Origin: Prevotella sp. CAG:924
Lineage (GTDB): Bacteria; Bacteroidota; Bacteroidia; Bacteroidales; Bacteroidaceae
Assembly: GCA_000431975.1 (NCBI GenBank)
Contig: HF988462.1
Coordinates: 1-14,241 of the forward strand
DNA: 14,241 nucleotides
Reading direction: 5' to 3'
Below the pieces are notes generated by a model that worked only from the letters and a program-made list of their open reading frames with translations, did no database searches and was not told where the DNA came from. The position numbers and the translations under genes were made by a program. Position 1 is the first letter of the stretch, and every line of letters starts with the position of its first letter. Positions 1-7,443 of this stretch are shown here, piece by piece.

Positions 1-23
1 ACCGATTGCACTTCTATCTTGAA

Positions 24-54
24 CTTGCGTTGTTATAAATTTTCTATACTTTTG
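24..54 (+). promoter_or_regulatory. Bacteroidota-type promoter of the inositol-3-phosphate synthase gene
   Basis: A -7 box TACTTTTG lies at 47-54, fitting the Bacteroidota consensus TAnnTTTG. A CTTG close to the -33 consensus TTTG lies at 24-27, 19 bases upstream. Transcription would start near 59-61, giving a leader of about 20 bases before the ATG at 82. The call rests on motif and spacing only. Confidence 0.6.
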
Positions 55-81
55 TAAGCCTATAAACCAAACAACTTAAAT

Positions 82-1389
82 ATGAAAAAATCGAATGTAA
101 AACCTGCAGATGGTAAACTGGGAATTATGGTTGTGGGTTGTGGTGCTGTCGCTACAACGTTTATGACCGGAGTGTTGATGGTTCGTAAAGGACTGGCCAA
201 GCCCATAGGTAGCATGACCCAGTATGACAAGATTCGCGTAGGTAAAGGTGCGGATAAGAAATACCTTCACTATGCAGATATCGTCCCCCTTGCAACGCTG
301 GATGATATAGTTTTCGGTTGCTGGGATGTGTATCCTCAGAATGCTTACCAGGCTGCGGTATATGCAGAAGTTCTGAAAGCTAAGGATATCGAGCCGGTAC
401 GTGAGGAGCTGGAGCATATCGTACCTTTAAAGGCTGCTTTTGATAAGAATTACGCAAAGCGTCTTGATGGTGACAATGTAAAGGATTGCGCCACCCGCTG
501 GGATCTGGTCTTGGAATTGAAGAAAGATATTCAGAACTTTAAGAAGGAGAAGGGTGTCAGCCGCGTTGTGGTGATCTGGGCTGCTTCTACTGAGATCTTC
601 GTTCCTTATAATGAAGAGGTTCATGGCACATTGGCCGCACTTGAGAAAGCTATGAAGGAAGACGACCGTGAGCACATCGCACCTTCAATGTGCTATGCGT
701 ATGCCGCTCTGACAGAGGGATGCCCGTTTATTATGGGCGCACCTAATACGACGGTGGACATTCCCGCTATGTGGGAGCTGGCAGACAAGGAGAAGATGCC
801 TATCGCCGGTAAGGACTTTAAGACGGGCCAGACGCTTGTGAAGTCAGGCTTCGCTCCGATTCTGAAGGTACGCAATCTGGGTCTGTCGGGTTGGTTCTCT
901 ACCAATATCCTTGGCAACCGTGACGGATTGGTTCTTGACGAGCCTGCTAATTTCCGTACAAAGGAGGTGTCGAAGCTTTCTACTTTGGAGACGATCCTGC
1001 GCAAGGAAGATCAGCCTGATCTGTATGGTGACATCTATCATAAGGTGCGTATCAACTATTATCCTCCCCGCAATGACAATAAGGAGGGCTGGGACAATAT
1101 CGATATTTTCGGCTGGATGGGCTATCCCATGCAGATCAAGATCAATTTCCTCTGCCGCGACTCCATCCTTGCCGCTCCTCTATTGCTCGACTTGACGTTG
1201 CTTAGCGATCTGGCTGCACGTGCCGGCCGTTATGGAATCCAACGTTTCCTGAGCTTCTTCCTCAAGAGTCCTATGCATGATTTCACCAAGGGCGAGGAAG
1301 CTGTCAATAATCTTTTCGATCAGTATGTGATGTTAAAGAATGCCATCCGTGAGATGGGAGGCTATGAAGCTGACGAGGAGATAGATTGA
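82..1389 (+). CDS. ino1: Inositol-3-phosphate synthase (myo-inositol-1-phosphate synthase)
   Basis: This 435-residue protein matches inositol-3-phosphate synthase, the NAD-dependent cytosolic enzyme that converts glucose 6-phosphate to 1L-myo-inositol 1-phosphate. A glycine-rich Rossmann loop is visible at residues 14-25 (GIMVVGCGAVAT). The family motif GNRDG is at 278-282. The conserved active-site stretch around KINFLCRDSILAAP begins near residue 353. The length suits the shorter prokaryotic form. The ATG at 82 is the first in frame and follows a good promoter. The gene has its own promoter and a strong terminator, so it appears to be transcribed alone. In Bacteroidota this enzyme is known to supply inositol for inositol phospholipids and inositol sphingolipids. 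No lipid genes are visible here, and sequence upstream of base 1 is not available. The enzyme call is confident; the lipid role is inferred. Confidence 0.93.
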   Translation: MKKSNVKPADGKLGIMVVGCGAVATTFMTGVLMVRKGLAKPIGSMTQYDKIRVGKGADKKYLHYADIVPLATLDDIVFGCWDVYPQNAYQAAVYAEVLKAKDIEPVREELEHIVPLKAAFDKNYAKRLDGDNVKDCATRWDLVLELKKDIQNFKKEKGVSRVVVIWAASTEIFVPYNEEVHGTLAALEKAMKEDDREHIAPSMCYAYAALTEGCPFIMGAPNTTVDIPAMWELADKEKMPIAGKDFKTGQTLVKSGFAPILKVRNLGLSGWFSTNILGNRDGLVLDEPANFRTKEVSKLSTLETILRKEDQPDLYGDIYHKVRINYYPPRNDNKEGWDNIDIFGWMGYPMQIKINFLCRDSILAAPLLLDLTLLSDLAARAGRYGIQRFLSFFLKSPMHDFTKGEEAVNNLFDQYVMLKNAIREMGGYEADEEID

Positions 1390-1421
1390 TCACCTACAAT
1401 AAATGTTTCAAAGTAACCAAT

Positions 1422-1467
1422 AAATGAGACGACGCTTGATGTAAATCAAGTAATCGTCTCATTTTTC
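1422..1467 (+). terminator. Rho-independent terminator after the inositol-3-phosphate synthase gene
   Basis: A perfect 11-bp stem pairs 1422-1432 (AAATGAGACGA) with 1454-1464. Inside it is a second 6-bp stem, CTTGAT (1435-1440) with ATCAAG (1445-1450), closed by a GTAA loop. The 3' arm runs into a T-tract at 1462-1466. Because of the A/T symmetry it could also work on the other strand. It separates the gene from the lepA promoter. Confidence 0.85.
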
Positions 1468-1501
1468 TATTTAAAAATCGTAATGTATGGTAGCTTTTTT
1501 G

Positions 1502-1509
1502 TATCTTTG
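1502..1509 (+). promoter_or_regulatory. -7 box of the lepA promoter
   Basis: TATCTTTG matches the Bacteroidota -7 consensus TAnnTTTG exactly and lies 20 bases before the lepA ATG, just after the upstream terminator. No convincing -33 TTTG is present at the usual distance. Confidence 0.6.
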
Positions 1510-1529
1510 CAACAAAAGGCACGTACGAC

Positions 1530-3311
1530 ATGGAGCATATAAGAAACTTTTGCATCATCGCACATATAGATCATGGCAAGTCTACCCTTGCCGACCGTCT
1601 CTTAGAGAAGACTCAGACTATCCAGATCACCGAAGGGCAGATGCTCGACGATATGGATCTGGAAAGGGAGCGTGGCATTACCATCAAGAGCCATGCCATA
1701 CAAATGGAATATGAGAAGGACGGAGAGAAATATATTCTTAATCTGATTGATACTCCGGGACATGTTGACTTCTCTTATGAGGTGAACCGTTCTATTGCAG
1801 CTTGCGAGGGCGCTTTGCTTGTCGTAGATGCTACGCAGGGTGTACAGGCTCAGACCATCTCCAACCTTTATATGGCAATTGACCACAATCTGGAAATCAT
1901 TCCTGTGATCAATAAGATAGACATGCCCAATGCCATGCCCGATGAGGTGGAGGACGAGATCGTCGAGCTCATCGGTTGTGATCCTTCAGACATTATCCGC
2001 GCTTCCGCCCGGACAGGTGAGGGAGTGGAGAAAATCCTTGAGGCTGTCGTCGACCGCATTCCGGCCCCTGTCGGTGATGTGAAAAAGCCTTTGCAGGCCT
2101 TGATCTTCGATTCCATTTATAACTCTTTCCGGGGAGTGATTGTACTCTGTAAGGTAGAGAATGGAGAGATCCGTAAAGGCGACAAGGTGAAATTCTTCAA
2201 TACCGGCGTAGAATATAATGTCGATGAGGTCGGCGTATTGAAGATGGACATGCAACCCCGCTCAGTGTTGGGTGTGGGTGAGGTAGGCTATATCATCAGT
2301 GGCATCAAGAAAGCCACGGAGGTGAAAGTGGGTGATACGATCACTCATGTGGCCGATCCGTGCGACAAGGCCATTTCCGGATTCCAGGAGGTGAAACCGA
2401 TGGTTTTTGCGGGCGTCTATCCCATTGATCCTACTGAATATGAGAATTTGCGTGCGTCATTGGAGAAGTTGCAGTTGAATGATGCCTCGCTGACATTCTC
2501 TCCGGAGTCGTCTGTTGCTCTGGGGTTTGGTTTCCGCTGCGGTTTCCTCGGCTTGCTCCACATGGATGTCGTCCAGGAGCGTTTGGACCGTGAGTTTAAT
2601 ATGGATGTGATTACCACGGTACCTAATGTGTCGTATATGGTATATGACAAGCAGGGAGGATGCAAGGAAGTGCATAACCCTTCAGGCTTGCCGGAGGTGA
2701 CGAGTATCGATCATATCGAGGAGCCCTATATCCGTGCTTCCATCATTACGGCAGCCCAATTTATGGGACCTATCGTCAAGCTGTGTCTTGACCGACGGGG
2801 TGAGCTCATCAATCAACAGTATGTATCGGGCAACCGTATGGAATTGACGTTCATGCTGCCGTTAGGCGAGATCGTCATAGACTTTTATGATAAGTTGAAG
2901 TCTATTTCCAAGGGATACGCCTCTTTCGATTATCATATCGATTCCTATCGTCCCTCGAAATTGGCCAAACTGGATATTCTCTTGAATGGTGAGCCTGTCG
3001 ATGCCCTGTCAACATTGACTCATCAGGATAATGCCGTGACGCTGGGACGCCGTATGTGCGAGAAGCTGAAAGAGCTGATACCGCGTCAGCAGTTTGACAT
3101 CGCCATCCAGGCGGCCATCGGTGCCAAGATCGTAGCACGCGAGACCGTGAAGCAGGTGAGAAAGGATGTGCTTGCCAAATGTTATGGTGGTGATGTGAGC
3201 CGTAAGCGTAAGTTGCTTGAGAAGCAGAAGAGGGGTAAGAAGCGTATGAAGCAAATCGGTAATGTGGAAGTGCCGCAGAAAGCCTTCCTTGCCGTGCTCA
3301 AGCTCGACTGA
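1530..3311 (+). CDS. lepA: Elongation factor 4 (LepA GTPase)
   Basis: LepA/EF4 is a translational GTPase that binds the ribosome and promotes back-translocation or remodelling of stalled ribosomes. This copy is full length (593 residues; the family is about 600). The G1 loop AHIDHGKST is at 11-19, the switch I RGIT at 48-51, G3 DTPGH at 74-78, G4 NKID at 128-131, and a G5-like SART near 160. The middle follows the EF-G-like domain order. The C-terminus has the lysine- and arginine-rich LepA-specific tail (YGGDVSRKRKLLEKQKRGKK) that reaches the peptidyl transferase region. The ATG at 1530 gives the canonical N-terminus; a longer overlapping frame from 1487 is a shadow. The gene stands behind its own -7 box. 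A Crp/Fnr-type gene follows after 128 bases with no obvious terminator between them. Nothing looks damaged. Confidence 0.97.
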   Translation: MEHIRNFCIIAHIDHGKSTLADRLLEKTQTIQITEGQMLDDMDLERERGITIKSHAIQMEYEKDGEKYILNLIDTPGHVDFSYEVNRSIAACEGALLVVDATQGVQAQTISNLYMAIDHNLEIIPVINKIDMPNAMPDEVEDEIVELIGCDPSDIIRASARTGEGVEKILEAVVDRIPAPVGDVKKPLQALIFDSIYNSFRGVIVLCKVENGEIRKGDKVKFFNTGVEYNVDEVGVLKMDMQPRSVLGVGEVGYIISGIKKATEVKVGDTITHVADPCDKAISGFQEVKPMVFAGVYPIDPTEYENLRASLEKLQLNDASLTFSPESSVALGFGFRCGFLGLLHMDVVQERLDREFNMDVITTVPNVSYMVYDKQGGCKEVHNPSGLPEVTSIDHIEEPYIRASIITAAQFMGPIVKLCLDRRGELINQQYVSGNRMELTFMLPLGEIVIDFYDKLKSISKGYASFDYHIDSYRPSKLAKLDILLNGEPVDALSTLTHQDNAVTLGRRMCEKLKELIPRQQFDIAIQAAIGAKIVARETVKQVRKDVLAKCYGGDVSRKRKLLEKQKRGKKRMKQIGNVEVPQKAFLAVLKLD

Positions 3312-3439
3312 TGCGCGATCGTGTGAAAGTCTGTCGGAACTTGTCCCTGTTGGCTTTAGGCTCTATGCTGTTTTTGTCATAAAATGAGGATGAAGTAAAA
3401 ATTCATAAATAGGTGCTCCTGAAAGGGGGATATAGAATT

Positions 3440-4036
3440 ATGAAAGAACTACTTACGAACACGCGCGATGTAGCCAGAGAGCTTGCTCGCAAATATAGTA
3501 CAATGACGCATGAGGAACTTGATCAATTGGAAAGTATCCTCGTGCCGTTGAAGTTTGCCAAGAATGAGATGATTCTCAAGGAAGGACAGATCGATGAGAA
3601 TATCATGTATGTGGCGAAAGGTCTTGTACGACAGTTCTATTTTAAAAAAGGAAAAGAGGTGACAGAGCACATGTCTACCGAGGGAGGTATGGTGATGTGT
3701 ATAGAGAGTCTGTTCCGTGAGGAACCAACCTATTTGCAAGTAGAGGCTCTTGAGCCCACCATCATCTATGCTCTGCCGAAACATAGGCTGGAAACAGTCG
3801 CTCTGCACAATGTGAATATTCAGATCCTTTATCGTAAGATATTGGAGGAGAGCCTGATCCTTTCGCAGGTACATGCGGACCTGCTCCGCTTCGAGACAGC
3901 GCAGGACCGTTATCTCAAGCTCTGTAAGCTCATGCCTCAGGTGGTGCTCCGCGCTCCTTTGGTGTATATAGCGAGCTATCTGCAGATGACACCGGAGACA
4001 TTGAGCCGCGTCCGCGCAGCGACAATCAATCAGTAG
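3440..4036 (+). CDS. Crp/Fnr-family transcriptional regulator
   Basis: A 198-residue cytoplasmic DNA-binding regulator. Residues about 25-120 form a cyclic-nucleotide-binding-like beta-roll (KNEMILKEGQIDENIMYVAKG), followed by a long dimer helix. A C-terminal helix-turn-helix ends the protein (PLVYIASYLQMTPETLSRVR). This MTPETLSR recognition helix is typical of the many Bacteroidota Crp/Fnr paralogues. I see no Fnr-type cysteine cluster and no clear match to the cAMP phosphate-binding cassette, so the effector is unknown. I chose the ATG at 3440 because AAAGGGGGA (3422-3430) lies just upstream as a ribosome-binding site. An in-frame GTG at 3413 would add nine residues. The gene lies 128 bases after lepA and ends at a bidirectional terminator. 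Its targets cannot be read from the window. Confidence 0.85.
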   Translation: MKELLTNTRDVARELARKYSTMTHEELDQLESILVPLKFAKNEMILKEGQIDENIMYVAKGLVRQFYFKKGKEVTEHMSTEGGMVMCIESLFREEPTYLQVEALEPTIIYALPKHRLETVALHNVNIQILYRKILEESLILSQVHADLLRFETAQDRYLKLCKLMPQVVLRAPLVYIASYLQMTPETLSRVRAATINQ

Positions 4037-4041
4037 AAATA

Positions 4042-4073
4042 AAAAAAGATCCCAAGCGATTGGGATCTTTTTT
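4042..4073. terminator. Bidirectional terminator between convergent genes
   Basis: GATCCCAA (4048-4055) pairs with TTGGGATC (4060-4067) around a GCGA loop. An A-tract at 4042-4047 and T-tract at 4068-4073 extend the stem to 14 bp. It has a U-tract in both directions, so it can end both the Crp/Fnr gene and the minus-strand secreted-protein gene, whose stop codon is only four bases away. Confidence 0.92.
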
Positions 4074-4076
4074 CGT

Positions 4077-4556
4077 TTACCAGGCTACGCTTCGTATTTC
4101 CGCCAGTGCCTTCACCCAGTCGGTGTCTAAAGAGAAGGGTGTCGTGTACTGGGGATTGTCTACGTAGGCAAGTGTGACTTCCTTGTCCGTATCGTAGAAA
4201 TAGCTGTTGTTCAGGCTGGCATTGCGGAAGCGGGCAACGACGATATCCTTGTCCTTTTGCTTCTTGGCCTCGCCGAGACGCTTAAAGTAGAGTTTTACAA
4301 AGTCGATCAGTGCATCTGTCTGCTCACCGAGTATGCGCTCATTGTAGGTGGAGTCAGAGCCGGCCTTGTAGAACATGTATTGGATAGCATCCCATTGGAA
4401 GGAGGCAATGCGTCGTTCGCTCAGTTTCTTGGATGTGTCGTTTTTCTTGTTTTCAAAATCTTTTTGGATGCGGAGCACCTCTTTATAAATCTCCTGTGCC
4501 GGTGCGGCGAGTGATATTCCGCAGAGGAGCAAGAGGGAAAGGATCAACTTTTTCAT
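4077..4556 (-). CDS. Small secreted protein of unknown function
   Basis: I do not recognise this 159-residue protein. It starts with a clear Sec signal peptide: MKK, a leucine-rich core, then APA followed by Q near residues 18-21, a plausible signal peptidase I site. The mature part is charged and probably helical, with a lysine-rich stretch around residues 30-45 and another around 95-105. No metal site, cysteine pair or repeat is visible, and no lipobox cysteine lies at the end of the signal. It should be exported to the periplasm. It is the last gene of the minus-strand run, 88 bases after the ABC ATPase. No clear TAnnTTTG box lies in that gap, so it may be read through from upstream. The call as a real gene rests on the signal peptide and the adjoining terminator. 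Confidence 0.8.
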   Translation of the reverse strand: MKKLILSLLLLCGISLAAPAQEIYKEVLRIQKDFENKKNDTSKKLSERRIASFQWDAIQYMFYKAGSDSTYNERILGEQTDALIDFVKLYFKRLGEAKKQKDKDIVVARFRNASLNNSYFYDTDKEVTLAYVDNPQYTTPFSLDTDWVKALAEIRSVAW

Positions 4557-4644
4557 AACTTAATAATCTTATATATTTTAAAGGTGGTTACTTCTTTCTC
4601 ACAATTCAGAGTATGGAGAAATGAGTGCCGATAATGTTTATTCT

Positions 4645-6129
4645 TTAGTCGTGTCTGGTAAGATGGAGACTGTGGTCGATGCAAGCAGGAAGTTCTTCCT
4701 TATAGTGGGTCACCATGATCAGCGTCTTGTTCCTGCGTTCGCAGAAAGTCTCGATGATGTCTTTCACCCGTCGGCGGAACGTCATGTCGAGACCGTGAAG
4801 CGGCTCATCGAGTATCAGCAGTTCGGGATCCTTTACGAAGGCACGTGCCAATAGCACGAGACGCTGCTCTCCGCTGGAGAGTTTCATAAAGCTGGTCTCC
4901 TCTTTGCCTTCCAGACCAAAGATGCGTAGCCAGAAGCGGCAGATGTCGAGCTGGCTGTCGTCTGTCTTCACGTAGAGTCCGACAGAGTCGTGGAGTCCGC
5001 TGGCTACGATACGGAGGGTAGGGAGGTCGCGCTGGTAGGCGCGGTGCATCTCGGGTGATACGTAGCCGATATGTTTCTTGATGTCCCAGATGCTTTCACC
5101 CGTGCCGCGTTGCTGTCCGAAGAGGGCGATGTCGCAGGCATAGCTCTGGGGATTGTCGGCGCATACGAGGCTCAGCAGCGTCGATTTGCCGGCTCCGTTC
5201 TGTCCGCTGAGTGCCCACCGTTCTCCACAGCGCACCGTCCAGTCAAGGTCCTGCAGGATGGTGCGCTTGCCGTATCGGATCGTCACATGGTTCATTTTCA
5301 CTACCTCTTCGGAGTGATATTCCTTTTCTTTATGCGGCAGGTGGAGGATCTCCTGGCGCATGTCTTCAGGAAGGACATGTGCAGGGACCGCGGGCTCACT
5401 GGCACGGAACTCTGCGAGTGTGATCTTTGGCTCCACCAGACGCTCTTTGACACGTACGACATGTGTGATGAAATCGGGGATGTCATCTGTCTTGCTGAGA
5501 ACGAGCACTATCTGCAGGGCCCGTTCCTGTGAGATGACGGTGAGGAGTGTCTTCAGTTGGTCGCGTGTCTCTGCATCAAGTCCGATGAATGGATTGTCCA
5601 TGATGAGGACACGGGGAGCAGAAAGCAAGGTCTCCGTCAGCTTCAGTTTGCGCAGCTCGCCACTGGAGAGGAGAATGATGTATTTGTCGAGCAGGCGGTC
5701 GATGTGGAAAAGGTCGTAGAGCCTGTCGCGCAGGGCACGATGTCCGGCGGTGTCCTCTCCTGCCATCTGATAGGCTTCGTTGAGCCGGTCGGCCACAGTG
5801 GGAGTGCTCGGATCGATCTCCTGCTGGTTCCACCGCTGTTGCAGGTAGTAGGTCTTGTCATTGTCGCCGCCGTAGGCATCACGGAAGGTAATGTAACGGA
5901 TGTTGTCTGCAACCATCGGGCGGGTGCTGGGTGCAAAGTCATACTTAGGATCGTGCATCAGCAGGGGGTGACGGCCGACGATGATATCGACGAGCAGCGA
6001 CTTGCCGCCTCCGTTAGGACCTACGATGGCTATATGTTCGCCGTCGTTAAGGGTGAAGTTTACAGGCTGGGCCATGCGCCATGCCGGCATACGTGTCACG
6101 CCGTTTTCTATTTTGATGATTTCCTGCAT
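4645..6129 (-). CDS. Tandem ABC ATPase, ModF-like (two nucleotide-binding domains, no membrane part)
   Basis: A 494-residue soluble protein with two ABC ATPase domains and no membrane segment, the layout and length of E. coli ModF (PhrA). Domain 1 has Walker A GPNGGGKS at 37-44 and signature LSSGE at 154-158. Its Walker B reads LIMDNP, so the usual catalytic Glu is Asn179, and Ser212 stands at the switch His position. Domain 2 is complete: Walker A GQNGAGKS at 309-316, signature LSSGEQ at 417-422, Walker B LLILDEP at 437-443 and switch His475. A linker of roughly 50 residues joins them. The domain asymmetry predicts one degenerate ATP site. ModF itself has an unclear role. No molybdate transporter genes are visible here, so a molybdenum link is weak; translation-factor-type ABC-F or a general regulatory ATPase are alternatives. 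It follows ruvC after 41 bases on the same strand. Confidence 0.85.
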   Translation of the reverse strand: MQEIIKIENGVTRMPAWRMAQPVNFTLNDGEHIAIVGPNGGGKSLLVDIIVGRHPLLMHDPKYDFAPSTRPMVADNIRYITFRDAYGGDNDKTYYLQQRWNQQEIDPSTPTVADRLNEAYQMAGEDTAGHRALRDRLYDLFHIDRLLDKYIILLSSGELRKLKLTETLLSAPRVLIMDNPFIGLDAETRDQLKTLLTVISQERALQIVLVLSKTDDIPDFITHVVRVKERLVEPKITLAEFRASEPAVPAHVLPEDMRQEILHLPHKEKEYHSEEVVKMNHVTIRYGKRTILQDLDWTVRCGERWALSGQNGAGKSTLLSLVCADNPQSYACDIALFGQQRGTGESIWDIKKHIGYVSPEMHRAYQRDLPTLRIVASGLHDSVGLYVKTDDSQLDICRFWLRIFGLEGKEETSFMKLSSGEQRLVLLARAFVKDPELLILDEPLHGLDMTFRRRVKDIIETFCERRNKTLIMVTHYKEELPACIDHSLHLTRHD

Positions 6130-6170
6130 TTTCTCTCTTTACCTTTTATTCTCTATACACTATAACTATA

Positions 6171-6731
6171 CTATTTGGCGAGTCGATCGCCGTTCTTGCG
6201 TACAAAGTCTTTCCAACTGCTATAGTGTCTGCCCTCACTGTGAGGGACGCTGAGTTGGAGGAAGTGGCAATAGGCTGCCCCAAGGGCATCCGTGGCATCC
6301 AGGAACTGTGGCATTTCCTTGGGATCGATCTTCAATAGCCGCTGAAGCATGCCGGCCACCTGCTCTTTGGGAGCGGAGCCCTGGCCTGTAATGGCCATCT
6401 TTATTTTCATCGGGGCATATTCGTGGATGGGCACATCGTGACGGATGGCGGCGGCAATGGCCACTCCCTGTGCCCGTCCCAGCTTCAGCATGGACTGTAC
6501 GTTCTTGCCGAAGAAGGGCGCCTCGATAGCCATCTCATCCGGCAGATACTCATCGATGATGCCTGTCACACGGTCGAAGATACGTCCCAGGCGGAGATAG
6601 GGGTCTCTCATCTTCTGCATGTCGATGACTCCCATAGACACCAGGGCAGCCTTATTGCCCCGTGCCTTTAGCACTCCGTAGCCCATCACGTTGGTGCCCG
6701 GATCGATTCCGAGTATTATTTTCTCGTTCAT
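6171..6731 (-). CDS. ruvC: Crossover junction endodeoxyribonuclease RuvC
   Basis: RuvC is the dimeric, Mg-dependent resolvase that cuts Holliday junctions delivered by RuvAB. This protein has 186 residues, normal for the family. The RNase H-fold catalytic acids are visible: Asp10 in GIDPGT, Glu70 in AIEAPFF, and Asp145 and Asp148 in DATDAL. The conserved region around KNVQSMLKLGRAQG (76-89) is also present. The ATG overlaps the stop of the upstream MBL-fold gene as ATGA (6728-6731), suggesting translational coupling. The two-domain ABC gene follows after 41 bases. ruvA and ruvB are not in the window. Confidence 0.96.
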   Translation of the reverse strand: MNEKIILGIDPGTNVMGYGVLKARGNKAALVSMGVIDMQKMRDPYLRLGRIFDRVTGIIDEYLPDEMAIEAPFFGKNVQSMLKLGRAQGVAIAAAIRHDVPIHEYAPMKIKMAITGQGSAPKEQVAGMLQRLLKIDPKEMPQFLDATDALGAAYCHFLQLSVPHSEGRHYSSWKDFVRKNGDRLAK

Positions 6732-7372
6732 CTATCCAGATAAGGATTATGCGCTACCTCTTCGCCCATCGTCGTCTGCGGGCCGTGTCCGGGCAGGATG
6801 ACCGTGTTGTCGGGAAGCTGGCTTATCATACGGAGGCTTTGGATGAGCATGAACATGGAGCCACCTTCAAAGTCGGTGCGTCCGATGCTGCCTTTGAAGA
6901 GGGTGTCTCCGGAAAAGGCCAGATGCTCCTGCTCGCAATAGTAGAAGACACCACCGGGGGTATGTCCCGGGGTCTCCAGCAGGGAGAAGGTGTGGTTGCC
7001 GATGGTGATGGTATCGTCTTTTGTAAGATATCGTCCGACCGGTGGCATGGGCTCGTCCAGAGAGGTGTTCATGATGGCTTGGGCTTGCATGTCGAGACAT
7101 TCCATCAGCTTCTGGTCGTCGCTGTGCACCTCCGGTTTCAGACCATAGGTCTTATATACCCACGCGTTACCCATGTTGTGGTCAATATGTCCATGGGTGA
7201 CGAGCAGGTGCTCGGGCTGGAGCTCTTGCTGTTCAATATATTGTCGGATGGCCTTGCGCTCAGCCTCATACTGGGCACCGCAGTCGATGATGGCGGCCTT
7301 CTTTGTCTCGTCGCTTACAATATAGCAATTTTCTTGAATGTCGTTGCAGACAAATCGTTGAATGTTCAGCAT
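6728..7372 (-). CDS. MBL-fold metallo-hydrolase (glyoxalase II-like)
   Basis: A 214-residue cytoplasmic metallo-beta-lactamase-fold hydrolase. The metal ligands are clear: THGHIDH at 59-65, His137 in the TPGHTPGG stretch, Asp156 in SGDTLF, and His196 in LPGHGP. This is the set for a binuclear zinc site of the GloB-like group. It is shorter than true glyoxalase II (about 250 residues) and lacks that enzyme's C-terminal glutathione-binding domain. Thiolester hydrolysis is therefore possible, but the substrate is not known. The gene lies 71 bases downstream of rsmG and shares four bases with the ruvC start. I see no promoter box in the gap to rsmG, so co-transcription from the rsmG promoter is likely. 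Confidence 0.9.
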   Translation of the reverse strand: MLNIQRFVCNDIQENCYIVSDETKKAAIIDCGAQYEAERKAIRQYIEQQELQPEHLLVTHGHIDHNMGNAWVYKTYGLKPEVHSDDQKLMECLDMQAQAIMNTSLDEPMPPVGRYLTKDDTITIGNHTFSLLETPGHTPGGVFYYCEQEHLAFSGDTLFKGSIGRTDFEGGSMFMLIQSLRMISQLPDNTVILPGHGPQTTMGEEVAHNPYLDR

Positions 7373-7397
7373 AATCTCTTAAAATGATTTATTTGAT

Positions 7398-7432
7398 AGA
7401 CAGGCGTTTACTGAAGCGGTATGGGCCTGTCT
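7398..7432. other. Inverted repeat between rsmG and the MBL gene
   Basis: AGACAGGC at 7398-7405 is exactly complementary to GCCTGTCT at 7425-7432, with a 19-base loop. Read on the minus strand it sits between the rsmG stop and the MBL start. No T-tract follows the stem in that direction, so it is a poor terminator; it could be an mRNA-stabilising or processing hairpin. Confidence 0.5.
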
Positions 7433-7443
7433 CTGTCATGGCA

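Noticed and set aside
3369..3376. A possible -7 box (TGTTTTTG) for the Crp/Fnr gene
   Set aside because: It misses the invariant A of TAnnTTTG and has no -33 box at the right distance; read-through from lepA is as likely.
3413..3439. A GTG start nine codons earlier for the Crp/Fnr regulator
   Set aside because: The extra codons include the purine-rich ribosome-binding site that serves the ATG at 3440.
5557..6165. A 202-codon plus-strand frame opposite the ABC ATPase
   Set aside because: It is fully antisense to the intact tandem ABC gene, which has all its motifs in the other frame, and shows no domain of its own.
6662..7387. A 241-codon plus-strand frame opposite the MBL hydrolase
   Set aside because: The minus strand encodes a clear zinc-binding hydrolase; this frame has only valine- and histidine-rich shadow sequence.
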